A stretch of DNA of 64,000 nucleotides. Origin: Pseudomonas violetae (GTDB taxonomy: Bacteria; Pseudomonadota; Gammaproteobacteria; Pseudomonadales; Pseudomonadaceae). The stretch is from the NCBI RefSeq assembly GCF_023072615.1, contig NZ_JAKNRW010000003.1, forward strand, positions 310,001 to 374,000. Direction: 5' to 3'. Below the pieces are notes generated by a model, which had not been told where the DNA came from, ran no database searches, and worked only from the letters and a program-made list of their open reading frames with translations. Positions 43,156-52,932 of this stretch are shown here, in pieces (positions within the stretch are counted from its first letter, which is position 1; every line of letters starts with the position of its first letter). The position numbers were made by a program, and so were the translations under genes.

Positions 43156-43872
43156 ATGACTCCTCGGGTATTGATCGTCGATGACGATCCGCTGATTCGC
43201 GAACTGCTGCAGGCCTACCTGTCCCAGGACGGTTACGAAGTGCATTGCGCCGCCACGGCAGAGCTGGCCGAAACCTTCCTGGCGACCCAGAGCGTCGACC
43301 TGGTGATGCTCGATATCCGCCTGCCGGGCAAGGATGGCCTGACCCTGACCCGGGAGTTGCGGGTCCGTTCGGAGGTCGGGATCATCCTGATCACTGGGCG
43401 CAACGATGAGATCGATCGCATCGTTGGCCTGGAGTGCGGTGCCGATGACTATGTGATCAAGCCCCTCAATCCGCGGGAACTGGTGTCCCGGGCGAAGAAC
43501 CTGATTCGCCGGGTTCGTCACGCACACACGCCACAGCCAGTCGCCCCCGTCGCCCGCCCGGTCAAGCAATTCGCTGCCTGGGCCTTGGACACTGACCGCC
43601 GACGGCTGATTGACCACAGCGGCAGTGAAACCCTGCTGACCCATGGCGAATACCAGTTGCTCAGTGTGTTCCTGCGTAACAGCGGGCATACCTTGAGCCG
43701 GGATCAGTTGATGGACCAGATCCGCAACCGCGAATGGGTGCCAAGCGATCGCTCCATTGATGTGCTGGTGGGACGCTTGCGACGCAAGTTACATGACGAC
43801 CCGGCCGAGCCGGAGCTGATCATCACCATCCATGGTGCTGGGTATCTGTTTACCGCCAGTGTGGCGGCCTGA
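43156..43872 (+). CDS. aruR: Response regulator AruR (OmpR family)
   Basis: The product is 238 aa. Receiver: D9-D11 cluster in VLIVDDDPLIRELL, phosphoacceptor D53 in VMLDIRLPGKDG, T80 and K102 in YVIKPLNPRELV. A winged helix from about 140 has LLTHGEYQLLSVFLRN and SDRSIDVLVGRLRRKL. It is followed by a binding protein and hybrid kinase, then the permease and aruI-aruH genes. In P. aeruginosa AruR/AruS control the arginine transaminase pathway (from memory of that system). The name rests on this synteny. Confidence 0.85.
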   Translation: MTPRVLIVDDDPLIRELLQAYLSQDGYEVHCAATAELAETFLATQSVDLVMLDIRLPGKDGLTLTRELRVRSEVGIILITGRNDEIDRIVGLECGADDYVIKPLNPRELVSRAKNLIRRVRHAHTPQPVAPVARPVKQFAAWALDTDRRRLIDHSGSETLLTHGEYQLLSVFLRNSGHTLSRDQLMDQIRNREWVPSDRSIDVLVGRLRRKLHDDPAEPELIITIHGAGYLFTASVAA

Positions 43873-43877
43873 GCAGC

Positions 43878-44651
43878 GTGTGGCGCGGGTTCTGGTTGTT
43901 GTTGATGCTGGCATCCACCGGGGTGACTGCTGCGCAAAAAATTCGCTATTGCGACTACCCGGTCTACCCGCCGATCTCCTGGAGCGATGGCAAGCAGGTG
44001 CGGGGCCTTGCGCCCAGCGTGGTGAAAAAGCTGTTCGGGCAATTGGGTTATGAGGTCGAGATAGTCGAGTTGGATAACTGGAATCGCTGCGTGCTCGACG
44101 CCGTGGAGGGGCTGGTAGACGTAGTGCTGGCTTACCGCACCGCAGAGCGTGAGCAGGACCTGGTTTTTTCGACGGTGCCGGTCTTGCGCGAGGAGGTCGC
44201 GGTGTTCATCAATCGCCGGCACCCGGTAAAAATCGATCACCTGGAAGACCTGGCGCACTACCGCGGTGGTTTCCTGTTCGGGGAAAGCTACGGCGAGACG
44301 TTCGACCGCTTTGTCGACCAGCACCAGAACATCGAACGGGTCTCTGATAGCCAGCAGAACTTTGGCAAGCTGATCCGCGGGCGCATCGACTTTGTCGTCT
44401 CCGAGCGGCGCACCGGGCAAATGCGCGTCGATACCCTGCCGGGCACCCAGGACATCGTAGCGCTGGCCGAATCCTTTGGTGTGGATTACCTGCGAGCGGC
44501 CGTGTCGCGGCGTTCGCCCCTGGCCAGGCGCATGGCGGATATCGATGCGCAGTTGCAGCACATGGTCGATTCGGGCGAGGTCGAGCGCCTGCTCCACGAG
44601 AGTGAAGTCACCTACCGCGACATGCTCGCCCAGCCGGCGGATCGACCATGA
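43878..44651 (+). CDS. Periplasmic solute-binding (SBP_bac_3) protein of the aru sensor unit
   Basis: The product is 257 aa from a GTG start 3 nt after aruR. The signal peptide is [18 protein letters not shown]. The mature protein has the amino-acid-binding fold: [39 protein letters not shown] and [17 protein letters not shown]. No ABC permease is beside it, and its end overlaps aruS by 4 nt, so it most likely presents a ligand (arginine or a derivative) to the sensor kinase rather than to a transporter. This is inference from context. Confidence 0.85.
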   Translation: MWRGFWLLLMLASTGVTAAQKIRYCDYPVYPPISWSDGKQVRGLAPSVVKKLFGQLGYEVEIVELDNWNRCVLDAVEGLVDVVLAYRTAEREQDLVFSTVPVLREEVAVFINRRHPVKIDHLEDLAHYRGGFLFGESYGETFDRFVDQHQNIERVSDSQQNFGKLIRGRIDFVVSERRTGQMRVDTLPGTQDIVALAESFGVDYLRAAVSRRSPLARRMADIDAQLQHMVDSGEVERLLHESEVTYRDMLAQPADRP

Positions 44652-46906
44652 TCCGGGCTCGACCTGGGGGCCTGTTGCGGCGCCTGCTGCTGTTTATCCT
44701 GTTCTTCAGCCTGTGTTTTACGGTGCTGGCGAGCAGCGTGCAGCTGTACTTTGAGTATCGACGCGAGATGCGCGACATCGACTCGCGCATGGAGCTGATT
44801 CGCGCAGGCTACCTGGCGAGCCTGGAGCGCAGCCTGTGGGACCTGAACCAGGATCAGCTCAACGTGCAGTTGCGCGGCCTGGTGGACTTTTCCGACGTGG
44901 CGCGAGTGCGCCTGATCAGCCCCGATTTCGATCTGCTGCAAGGCACTGCCGAGCCGGTCGGACCGTTGCGCATCGAGCGTTTTGCCCTGGACTACCAGCC
45001 ACCGTCTGGCGTGTTGCGGCACCTGGGTCAGCTGGAAGTCACCACTGACCTGGGGGCGGTGCACGAGCGCCTGTTCACGACCGGGCTGACCAGCCTGCTA
45101 TGGATGAGTGTGTTCCTTTGCGGTTTGGCGGTGGTGCTGTCGGGGTTGTTTTATCGTTTGGTCACACGCCACCTGCAAGTCATGGCCGAGTTTGCCCGGC
45201 GCATCGCGGCGGGCGATTCCCACGAGCCGTTGCGCCTGGATAAACGACGCCGTCCGCACGAAGACGAGGACGAAATCGATACCGTGGCCCATGCACTGGA
45301 CGACATGCGCCGGGCCATTCTCAGTGACATCGACCGCCGCGAAAGCGATCGCCTGGCGTTGCAGGATAACCGTGACGAACTGCTGCGCATGGTCGAGCGC
45401 CGCACCGCCAGCCTGATGCGCGCCAAGGATGAAGCGGAGGCGGCAAACCTCGCCAAATCGCGTTTCCTTGCCACCATGAGCCACGAGTTGCGCACACCGC
45501 TCAACGGCATCCTCGGCATGGCGCAATTGCTGCGTGATGCACCGCTGGACGAGCTCGGCGGCAAGCGTCTGGATGCGCTGTACAAAGCCGGGGAAGGGTT
45601 GCTGTCGATCCTCAATGAAGTGCTGTATTTCGCCCGTCTGGAAGAGGGCGTGAGTCATCCGGAAATGGTGGATTTCTCCCTGCGGCAATTGCTTGATGAG
45701 GTGTTGACACTGCTTGAGCCCCGCGCACTGATCAACGATACGATCCTGCAGTGTCACGTCGATCCGCTGGTCTCGGAGCGGCATCATGGCGCCGAACAAT
45801 TCCTGCGCCAGGTGCTGAGCAATCTGCTGGCCAACGCGATCAAATTCTCCGAGGGCGGGCGGGTCAAGGTTGAGGTTGCGCTGTTGCCTGGCGTCCCTGG
45901 GCAGCGGCTGCGCGTCAGCGTCACCGACAATGGCATCGGCATTGCGCCGGCGATGCAGCAGAAGATTTTTGAGCGCTTCACCCAGGCCAGCGAAGAGGTG
46001 GCGCAGCGCTTCGGCGGCACCGGCTTGGGGCTGGCGATCAGCAAGCATCTGGTGGAGCAGTTGGGTGGGCGCATCGGCGTGGACAGTGAAGTCGGGCGCG
46101 GCAGTTGTTTCTGGTTCGAGCTGGTGCTGGCACCGGCGACCGGCGTGGCAGCGGTCGCTGCGAACAGTGTGGCAGGGCAGGCTTTGCGCATTCTGGTGGT
46201 CGAGGACGTGGCGCTGAACCGCGAGGTGGTCGAGGGACTGCTGCTGCGCGACGGGCACCAAGTGTGGTTGGCCGAAGACGCCGAGCAGGCGCTGATTGAA
46301 TGTGCCGCGCAAGCCTTCGATTTGATCCTGCTCGACGTGCACCTGCCCGGCATCAGCGGAGTCGAACTGTGCAAACAACTGCGCGGCACTCCGGGGCCGA
46401 ATCGCCACAGCCGTCTCTTCGCCCTGACCGCCAGTGTGCAGCCGGCCCTGGTTCGCGGTTACCTGGATGCCGGCATGGACGGTATCCTTGGCAAGCCCCT
46501 GAAACTCGACACTCTGCGCCAGGCGCTGGCTGACCAGGCCCCCGTACGCACTTCGCCACTCGATGACGCGGCCATGGATTGGCCGCTGCTGGAGACTCAC
46601 CGTACTTTGCTCGGTGAACAGAAACTCCAGGGCTTGTTGAAGGTGTTGCGCGACTCGCTCGAACAGCACAGCCAGGCACTGGCCGAGGCCATCGCTGCCG
46701 ATGATTGCACCGAGGTCGCGCACCTGGCCCATCGTCTGGCCGGCAGCAGCGACTCCTTGGGCTTTCGCGCCCTGGCTAACGTCCTGCGAGCGCTGGAGGA
46801 AGCCGCGATGATCCACGACGAAGCTGCGTTGCGCGCGATGGCGTCGCAGGTGCACGAGCAACTGCGCTGTTCGCGCCAGACGCTGGCCGAGCTGCTGCAG
46901 GCCTGA
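44648..46906 (+). CDS. aruS: Hybrid sensor kinase AruS with receiver and Hpt domains
   Basis: The product is 752 aa. Order: membrane helix 10-32, periplasmic segment to about 145, second helix 147-170, HAMP to about 230, HisKA with phospho-His H279 in [18 protein letters not shown], HATPase ending [16 protein letters not shown], receiver with [12 protein letters not shown] and acceptor Asp in [13 protein letters not shown], and a C-terminal Hpt with phospho-His in [15 protein letters not shown]. It therefore carries a full four-step phosphorelay onto AruR. The short periplasmic loop could contact the adjacent binding protein. It overlaps that gene by 4 nt. Confidence 0.9.
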   Translation: MIRARPGGLLRRLLLFILFFSLCFTVLASSVQLYFEYRREMRDIDSRMELIRAGYLASLERSLWDLNQDQLNVQLRGLVDFSDVARVRLISPDFDLLQGTAEPVGPLRIERFALDYQPPSGVLRHLGQLEVTTDLGAVHERLFTTGLTSLLWMSVFLCGLAVVLSGLFYRLVTRHLQVMAEFARRIAAGDSHEPLRLDKRRRPHEDEDEIDTVAHALDDMRRAILSDIDRRESDRLALQDNRDELLRMVERRTASLMRAKDEAEAANLAKSRFLATMSHELRTPLNGILGMAQLLRDAPLDELGGKRLDALYKAGEGLLSILNEVLYFARLEEGVSHPEMVDFSLRQLLDEVLTLLEPRALINDTILQCHVDPLVSERHHGAEQFLRQVLSNLLANAIKFSEGGRVKVEVALLPGVPGQRLRVSVTDNGIGIAPAMQQKIFERFTQASEEVAQRFGGTGLGLAISKHLVEQLGGRIGVDSEVGRGSCFWFELVLAPATGVAAVAANSVAGQALRILVVEDVALNREVVEGLLLRDGHQVWLAEDAEQALIECAAQAFDLILLDVHLPGISGVELCKQLRGTPGPNRHSRLFALTASVQPALVRGYLDAGMDGILGKPLKLDTLRQALADQAPVRTSPLDDAAMDWPLLETHRTLLGEQKLQGLLKVLRDSLEQHSQALAEAIAADDCTEVAHLAHRLAGSSDSLGFRALANVLRALEEAAMIHDEAALRAMASQVHEQLRCSRQTLAELLQA

Positions 46907-47030
46907 CGTACAAGTTTGTTACGACTTTTTACATCTTTGATCCTCAGGTTCAACTCGAACTTACATGCCTTTCCAATAATCGACGCAACCGCCGCAGCGC
47001 GGTCTTCGAAGCTTATTGGAGATAATAATA

Positions 47031-47105
47031 ATGAACCGCCGCAAAGCTGACCCTTCCTCGCGCCATGACGTCCTGTCAGCCGCCGCGCACCGCGCCGACT
47101 ACTGA
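47031..47105 (+). CDS. 24-aa leader-like ORF before the amino-acid permease
   Basis: An ATG with strong TTGGAG upstream opens 24 codons reading MNRRKADPSSRHDVL, then SAAAHRADY, and stops 9 nt before the permease ATG. It is too short for domain tests. It has five basic residues among its 24, with three of the first five Arg or Lys (RRK at 3-5). The spacing implies translational coupling to the permease, and Arg codons early in the peptide suggest a possible arginine-sensing leader. It could also be a chance ORF. Confidence 0.5.
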   Translation: MNRRKADPSSRHDVLSAAAHRADY

Positions 47106-47114
47106 GGTGCCGAC

Positions 47115-48527
47115 ATGAGCGAATCAATCGACCGCCAAGGCATCCAACTGACCCGTGCCCTGAAAAGCCGCCACATCTTCATGTTGTCCCTGGGAGGCGT
47201 AATCGGCACCGGACTGTTCATGGGCTCCGGCGTAACCATCAACCAGGGTGGTCCGGTAGGGGCGATTCTGGCTTACCTGGTCGCCGGGTTTCTGATGTAC
47301 CTGGTGATGGTTTGCCTGGGCGAACTGTCCGTGCAAATGCCGGTGTCCGGCTCGTTTCAGACTCACGCCACTAAATTCATCGGGCCGGCCACCGGGTTCA
47401 TGATCGGCTGGGTCTATTGGATGAGCTGGGCCACCACCGTGGGGCTGGAGTTCACCGCAGCGGGTATGTTGATGGAGCGCTGGTTCCCGACAGTGCCGAT
47501 CTGGTACTGGTCAGCCTTGTTCGTCGCGGTACTGTTCGGCCTGAACGCCTTGGCGACCCGCGCGTTTGGCGAGGCGGAATACTGGTTTTCCGGGATCAAG
47601 GTCGCGGCGATTCTGGGGTTCATCGTGGTCGGCGTGCTGGTGATCTTCGGTGCGATTCCGCTGACCAGTGGCGAGCCGGCGCCGATGATGACCAACCTGA
47701 TCGGCGACTCGCTGTTCCCCAATGGCTTGTCGGCTGTGTTTGCGGTGATGATGACCGTGGTCTACGCGTTCCAGGGCTGTGAAATCATGGGCGTGGCAGC
47801 GGGCGAAACTGATCAGCCGGAGAAGAGCATTCCCCGTGCGGTGCGCAACGTGGTGTTTCGCGTGTTGATTTTCTACGTGCTGGCGATCGTGGTGCTCTCG
47901 GCCATCGTTCCTTGGCAGCAGGCCGGGCTGATGGAGAGTCCGTTCGTGCAGGTGTTCGATATGGTCGGTATTCCCTACGCTGCCGACCTGATGAACTTCG
48001 TGATCCTGACTGCGATCCTGTCGGTTGGCAACTCCGGCCTGTATGCCTCGACACGTATTTTGTGGGCTATGTCCAAGACTGGCATGGCCCCGAAAAGCCT
48101 CTCGCCATTGAGTAAGCGCGGGGTACCGTTGCGGGCGCTGAGTATCACCCTGTGCTTTGCACTGGTGTCGCTGATGACCAGCTTCGTCGCGGCCGATACT
48201 TTGTTCATGGTGCTGATGGCGGTGAGCGGCATGTCGGGCACTGTGACCTGGATTGTCATTGCCCTGGCGCAATACAAATTCCGCAAGGCTTACCTGCGTG
48301 ATGGAGGCAAACTGAGCGACCTGAAATACAAGGCGCCCTGGTTCCCGCTGATTCCACTGACGTGCATTGTGTTGTGCTGTTCGTTGTTTGTATTCCTGGC
48401 GCTGGACGAGACGCAACGTCCTTCGCTGTATTGGGGCGGTGGTTTTATTGCGTTGTGTTATAGCGCTTACTTCCTGACTTATCGCAAGCGTCAGGGAGTG
48501 TTGGCGCCGAGTTTGCCTTCTGCTTGA
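47115..48527 (+). CDS. Amino-acid permease (APC family) of the aru locus
   Basis: The product is 470 aa with twelve predicted membrane helices. The N-terminal motif LKSRHIFMLSLGGVIGTGLF and the later GYVYWMSW-like segment MIGWVYWMSWATTVGLEF are typical of the LysP/AroP group, and FQGCEIMGVAAGETDQPEKS is a conserved loop. Position directly after aruR/aruS suggests arginine or 2-ketoarginine precursors as substrate. GAGGTG lies before the ATG, inside the end of the 24-aa ORF. A strong terminator follows. Confidence 0.9.
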   Translation: MSESIDRQGIQLTRALKSRHIFMLSLGGVIGTGLFMGSGVTINQGGPVGAILAYLVAGFLMYLVMVCLGELSVQMPVSGSFQTHATKFIGPATGFMIGWVYWMSWATTVGLEFTAAGMLMERWFPTVPIWYWSALFVAVLFGLNALATRAFGEAEYWFSGIKVAAILGFIVVGVLVIFGAIPLTSGEPAPMMTNLIGDSLFPNGLSAVFAVMMTVVYAFQGCEIMGVAAGETDQPEKSIPRAVRNVVFRVLIFYVLAIVVLSAIVPWQQAGLMESPFVQVFDMVGIPYAADLMNFVILTAILSVGNSGLYASTRILWAMSKTGMAPKSLSPLSKRGVPLRALSITLCFALVSLMTSFVAADTLFMVLMAVSGMSGTVTWIVIALAQYKFRKAYLRDGGKLSDLKYKAPWFPLIPLTCIVLCCSLFVFLALDETQRPSLYWGGGFIALCYSAYFLTYRKRQGVLAPSLPSA

Positions 48528-48542
48528 TAGTTTGAGGTGGAC

Positions 48543-48576
48543 AAAAAACGCGACGGGTGACCGTCGCGTTTTTTTC
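48543..48576 (+). terminator. Strong intrinsic terminator after permease
   Basis: AAACGCGACGG-GTGA-CCGTCGCGTTTTTTT is a 10-bp GC-rich perfect hairpin with tetraloop and T-run, 16 nt after the permease stop. The following catabolic genes therefore need their own promoter in the 231 nt to 48807. Confidence 0.9.
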
Positions 48577-48807
48577 CGCTCCTACAGTGGATCGTGTTTA
48601 TCCAGACGGCACCCTGTACCCAGTTGTTCAAAATTGTAACAAAGCCAGCTTCAAACCCCTCTAAACAAAGAATAAATTCATAAAAAACAACAAGATGCGA
48701 TGAAATTACTTCGTTAGGCTGCCCAATTGCTGTCTTACTGAACACTCGTTTAGTATAGCCTCAATTCGTATCACCTCATTCCAATCAAAATAATCCGAGG
48801 CCCCGCA

Positions 48808-49599
48808 ATGACTACTCAACCTTCACTGCTCAGCCAGGTCGAAGCAGGCGTTGCCTGGATTACCCTCAACCGCACGGCCCAGCGCAACGCCCTCGACATT
48901 CCAACCCTAAAAAACCTGCACGCGCTGCTCGACCAGTTCAACACCGACCCCGCCGTTCGCGTCGTCGTGCTGACCGGCAGCGGCCGCAGCTTCTGCGCCG
49001 GGGCTGACCTCGCGGAGTGGGCCGAAGCCGAAGCCCGTGGTGATCTGGAAACCTACGGCTGGACCGAAACCGCCCACGCTTTGATGAGCCGTCTGTATAG
49101 CCTGGAAAAGCCCACCATCGCCGCCATCAATGGCACCGCTGTGGGCGCCGGCATGGACCTGACCCTGTGCTGCGACCTGCGTCTCGCTGCGCAATCGGCA
49201 CGGTTCAAGGCCGGCTACACCAGCATGGCGTACTCCCCGGACGCGGGCGCCAGCTGGCACCTGCCGAGGTTGATCGGCACCGAACAAGCCAAGCGTCTGC
49301 TGTTCCTCGATGAGCTGTGGGGCGCCGACCGGGCCCTGGCCACCGGCCTGGTGGGCGAGGTGTGCGCCGATGAGCAACTGCTCGACGCCGCCGCTGAGTT
49401 GGCCACGCGCCTGGCCAACGGCCCGACCTTCGCGTTCGCCCAAACCAAGAAACTCATGCGCGAAGGCGCCCAGCGCGATCTGCCGCAGCAACTGCAAGCC
49501 GAGTTGGCTGCCGGCCTGCTGTGTGGTCGCAGCGAAGACGGCGCAGAAGCCTTGCGCGCCTCTGTGGAAAAACGCCCGGCGGGCTTCGTCGGTAGATAA
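48808..49599 (+). CDS. Enoyl-CoA hydratase/isomerase family protein
   Basis: The product is 263 aa, standard crotonase length. The oxyanion segment RSFCAGADLAEWAEAEARGD is near 65, and the second Gly-rich block AINGTAVGAGMDLTLCCDLR is near 110. The usual catalytic Glu of hydratases at the AYSPDAGASWHL position is Pro-Asp, so activity may differ from a simple hydratase. It lies first in a run with acyl-CoA dehydrogenase, acyl-CoA ligase, AruI, AruH and aldehyde dehydrogenase. Likely role: a CoA-ester step in amino-acid or guanidino-acid degradation. Confidence 0.85.
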   Translation: MTTQPSLLSQVEAGVAWITLNRTAQRNALDIPTLKNLHALLDQFNTDPAVRVVVLTGSGRSFCAGADLAEWAEAEARGDLETYGWTETAHALMSRLYSLEKPTIAAINGTAVGAGMDLTLCCDLRLAAQSARFKAGYTSMAYSPDAGASWHLPRLIGTEQAKRLLFLDELWGADRALATGLVGEVCADEQLLDAAAELATRLANGPTFAFAQTKKLMREGAQRDLPQQLQAELAAGLLCGRSEDGAEALRASVEKRPAGFVGR

Positions 49600-49643
49600 G
49601 CCCGCCCCGCCCCATAACCCGTGAACGAACAACAGGTAGCACC

Positions 49644-50804
49644 ATGAATTTCCAACTGACCCAAGAACAAGAAATGTTGGTGGACGCGGTACGCAGCTTT
49701 GTCGCCAAGGAACTGCTGCCCCACGAGGAAGCGGTCGACCGTGCGGACGAAGTCTCACCGGAGCTTGCAGCAGAGATTCGCGGCAAAGCCATCGCCGCTG
49801 GTTTTTACGCCTTCAACATGCCCGAAGAGGTCGGTGGTGGCGGACTCGACTACCTATCCCAGGCGCTGATCGAGCGTGAGCTGTCGAAGGTTTCATGGGC
49901 GCTGCACGTTTTCGTCGCCCGGCCGTCGAAGATCCTCATGGCCTGCACTGGCAGCCAGATCGGCGACTACCTGTTGCCTTGTATCCAAGGCGAGAAAATT
50001 GATTGCTTCGCGCTCACCGAACCCGGTGCCGGTTCCGATGCCAATGCGATCAAGACCCGCGCCGTGCGCGACGGTGACGACTTCGTTCTGAACGGCAGCA
50101 AGCACTTCATCAGTCACGCCGGGCACGCCGATTTCGCCATCGTCTTCGCGGTCACCGACACCTACGAACACAACGGTCGCAAGCGTAACGCCGTGACCTC
50201 GTTCCTGGTGGATCGCGACACCCCGGGCATGACCATTCGCCGCGGTCCCAAGTGCGTGAGCAACCGCGGTTACCACACCTTCGAAATGTTTTTCGACGAC
50301 TGCCGGGTGCCGGCCAACAAAGTGCTCGGCGAAGTCGGTAAGGGTTGGGAAGTGGCCAACGTCTGGCTGACGGCTGGCCGGGTCATGGTCGCCGCCAACT
50401 GCGTTGGTCAGGCCCAGCGCGCCCTCGATTTATCGCTGCAATGGGCGGCGGATCGCAAGCAGTTCGGCCAGCCGATCGGCACCTATCAGGGCGTCTCGTT
50501 CAAGCTTGCCGACATGGCCACGCAGATCCGCGCGGCTGAGCTGTTGACTTTGCACGCCGCCTGGAAAATGGACCAGGGCACTATGACCGATGGCGAGGCC
50601 GGCATGGCGAAACTGTTCGCCAGCGAAGTGCTCGGACGCACAGCCGATGAGGCCGTGCAGATATTCGGCGGCATGGGCCTGATGGACGAAGGACCGGTGG
50701 AACGCATCTGGCGCAACGCACGGATCGAGCGAATCTGGGAAGGTACCTCGGAAATCCAGCGGCACATTATTTCCCGTGAACTGCTGCGGCCGCTGCTGCG
50801 CTGA
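49644..50804 (+). CDS. Acyl-CoA dehydrogenase
   Basis: The product is 386 aa. Family stretches: CFALTEPGAGSDANAIKTRA near 125, FVLNGSKHFISHAGHADFAI, and the C-terminal QIFGGMGLMDEGPVERIWRN followed by RIERIWEGTSEIQRHI. The Glu base of short-chain enzymes is likely the one in IWEGTSEIQ. It oxidises an acyl-CoA to the 2-enoyl-CoA. It lies 44 nt after the hydratase gene and 18 nt before the ligase gene, in one operon. The substrate is unknown. Confidence 0.92.
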   Translation: MNFQLTQEQEMLVDAVRSFVAKELLPHEEAVDRADEVSPELAAEIRGKAIAAGFYAFNMPEEVGGGGLDYLSQALIERELSKVSWALHVFVARPSKILMACTGSQIGDYLLPCIQGEKIDCFALTEPGAGSDANAIKTRAVRDGDDFVLNGSKHFISHAGHADFAIVFAVTDTYEHNGRKRNAVTSFLVDRDTPGMTIRRGPKCVSNRGYHTFEMFFDDCRVPANKVLGEVGKGWEVANVWLTAGRVMVAANCVGQAQRALDLSLQWAADRKQFGQPIGTYQGVSFKLADMATQIRAAELLTLHAAWKMDQGTMTDGEAGMAKLFASEVLGRTADEAVQIFGGMGLMDEGPVERIWRNARIERIWEGTSEIQRHIISRELLRPLLR

Positions 50805-50822
50805 TCGCCCTGGAGAATTCCC

Positions 50823-52922
50823 ATGTCGCAAACTATTCGTGACAACCTCAAGCGCCTGCTCGCCCCGCGCCACCTGGCATTTGTCGGCGGTCGCAGCATG
50901 GCCCGTGCGCTCAAGCGCTGTGCCGAAGGCGGTTACCAGGGGCAGATGTGGCTGGTGAATCCGCAACATGAAAGCCTCGAAGGTGTGCCTTGTGTGCGCA
51001 GCATTGCCGAGTTGCCCTGCGGCCCGGATGCGGTGTTCGTCGCCACCAATCGTGAGCTGACCCTGACCGCCGTGGCGGAGCTGGCAGCGCAGGATGCCGG
51101 AGGGGTGATCTGCTACGCCTCCGGGTTCGCCGAGACTGGCGCAGAGGGTCAGGCCTTGCAGCAACAGCTGCTCCAAGCTGCCGGTCAGATGGCCTTGCTT
51201 GGTCCCAATTGCTACGGTCTGCTCGACTACTTGCACAGCTCGGCCTTGTGGCCGGTGGCTCATGGTGGCAAGCCAGTGGAGAAGGGCGTCGCCGTGCTGA
51301 CCCAGAGCGGCAACTTCGCCTACAACCTGTCCATGAGCGATCGCTCGCTACCGGTGGCCTATATGGCATCGGTGGGAAACCAGGCGCAGTTGGGCGTCGC
51401 CGAATTGATGGACGTGTTGCTCGACGAACCGCGCGTCACTGCCATCGGCCTGCACCTTGAGGGGTTGAAGAACGTGCCGGGTTTCGCCCGCGCCGCGCAC
51501 AAGGCGCTGGAGAAGGGTATTCCGATCATCGCCTTGAAAACCGGTGTGTCGCAAATCGGTGCTGAACTTGCTCTGAGCCACACCAGTTCGCTGTCCGGTT
51601 CCGATGCGCTGTACGACAGCCTTTTCGCTCGCCTTGGCGTGATCCGCGTCAGTGGTCCGGTGAGCTTTGTCGAAACGCTCAAGGCCGCTGCGTGCGGAAA
51701 ATTACCCTCGGGCAATAGCCTGATCGCACTGGCCTGTTCCGGTGGTGACGCCGGCCTGATTGCCGATTACGCCGAACGCAACGAACTGACATTGCCCAAG
51801 CTCGACGAAACCCAGCGTGAAGAACTCGCACAGGTGCTGCCGAGTTACGCCAACCTGGTCAATCCGCTGGACTTCACCACGGCGATCTGGGGCGATGGCG
51901 AGGCGTTGAATCGCATGCTCGACAGCGCCCTGCGCACCCCAGCTGATGCGGCCATGCTGGTGCTCGATTACCCGTCGGAAGCCACCGGCGAGCGCAAGGA
52001 ATGTGACCTGCTACTGGAGCTTTATTGCGCGGCGCTGGTGCGCCACGGCAAGACTGGTTTTGTCACCTCGGCGTTCCCCGAACTGCTGCCGGCCAGCGCC
52101 CGCGAGTGCCTGCACGCCCAGGGCGTCGCTGCACTGCAAGGAGTGGAGGATGGCCTGGCCGCCTGGGGTCGCATTGCCGGCTATCAGCGCAATCGCCAAA
52201 CGTTGCTGGCGCTTGGCGAGTCAGCACTGGTACCACTTTGCCCTCAAGCGTTGGTGGGCGAAGGTCGTCTGCTTAACGAGTGGGATTCGAAACAGGCGTT
52301 GCGCGCTTTCGGCCTGCCGACGCCCAACGGAGTATTGAGCTCGCCGCCAAACGCGGCAGATGCCGCCGACTCGTTGGGCTATCCGTTGGTGCTCAAAGCG
52401 CTCAGTGCACAACTGCCGCACAAGACCGAAGCCGGTGCCGTGGCGTTGAATCTTCGAGACCGCGCGGCAGTGAATACAGCCCTGGAAAAGATGCGCAAGA
52501 GCATTGCCGACTATGCACCGCAAGTGCCATTCGATCAGGTGCTGCTGGAGCCGATGGCCACGCCGCCCCTGGCTGAACTGATCGTCGGCATCAAGCGCGA
52601 AAACGACTTCGGCCTGGCCTTGGTCATCGGCGCTGGCGGCATTCTGGTGGAGCTGCTCAAGGACAGTCGCAGCCTGCTTCTGCCGACCACGGACGGTGCC
52701 ATTCGCGCCGCCTTGCTGAGCCTGCGCAGCGCCGCGTTGCTGCAAGGTTTTCGCGGTCGTGAAGCGGCGGACCTGGATGCGCTGGTGGCGGCGATCCGCG
52801 CGGTGGCCGACTACGCCTGCGAAAACGCCGACGCCCTGCTGGAGCTCGATGTGAACCCATTGTTGGTCGGTGCCCACGGCACGACTGCGGTCGACGCGTT
52901 GATTCGCCTTGGCCACGAGTGA
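50823..52922 (+). CDS. NDP-forming acyl-CoA synthetase (acetate-CoA ligase family)
   Basis: The product is 699 aa, a fusion of both subunits. The N-terminal CoA-binding domain (10-130) has HLAFVGGRSMARALKRCAEG, followed by two flavodoxin-like ligase domains with LLGPNCYGLLDYL and TQSGNFAYNLSMSDRSLPV. The C-terminal ATP-grasp part (from about 480) has KALSAQLPHKTEAGAVALN. It activates an acid to its CoA ester with ATP giving ADP. With the dehydrogenase and hydratase it completes a CoA-dependent acid-degradation module beside aruI-aruH. Its end lies just before AruI. Confidence 0.88.
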   Translation: MSQTIRDNLKRLLAPRHLAFVGGRSMARALKRCAEGGYQGQMWLVNPQHESLEGVPCVRSIAELPCGPDAVFVATNRELTLTAVAELAAQDAGGVICYASGFAETGAEGQALQQQLLQAAGQMALLGPNCYGLLDYLHSSALWPVAHGGKPVEKGVAVLTQSGNFAYNLSMSDRSLPVAYMASVGNQAQLGVAELMDVLLDEPRVTAIGLHLEGLKNVPGFARAAHKALEKGIPIIALKTGVSQIGAELALSHTSSLSGSDALYDSLFARLGVIRVSGPVSFVETLKAAACGKLPSGNSLIALACSGGDAGLIADYAERNELTLPKLDETQREELAQVLPSYANLVNPLDFTTAIWGDGEALNRMLDSALRTPADAAMLVLDYPSEATGERKECDLLLELYCAALVRHGKTGFVTSAFPELLPASARECLHAQGVAALQGVEDGLAAWGRIAGYQRNRQTLLALGESALVPLCPQALVGEGRLLNEWDSKQALRAFGLPTPNGVLSSPPNAADAADSLGYPLVLKALSAQLPHKTEAGAVALNLRDRAAVNTALEKMRKSIADYAPQVPFDQVLLEPMATPPLAELIVGIKRENDFGLALVIGAGGILVELLKDSRSLLLPTTDGAIRAALLSLRSAALLQGFRGREAADLDALVAAIRAVADYACENADALLELDVNPLLVGAHGTTAVDALIRLGHE

Positions 52923-52932
52923 GGATATGAAC

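Noticed and set aside
45098..46861. Long open frame on the minus strand (587 codons) inside aruS
   Set aside because: It is antisense to a clear hybrid kinase gene, with composition rich in His, Gln and Arg typical of shadow frames in GC-rich DNA. No ribosome site or domain.
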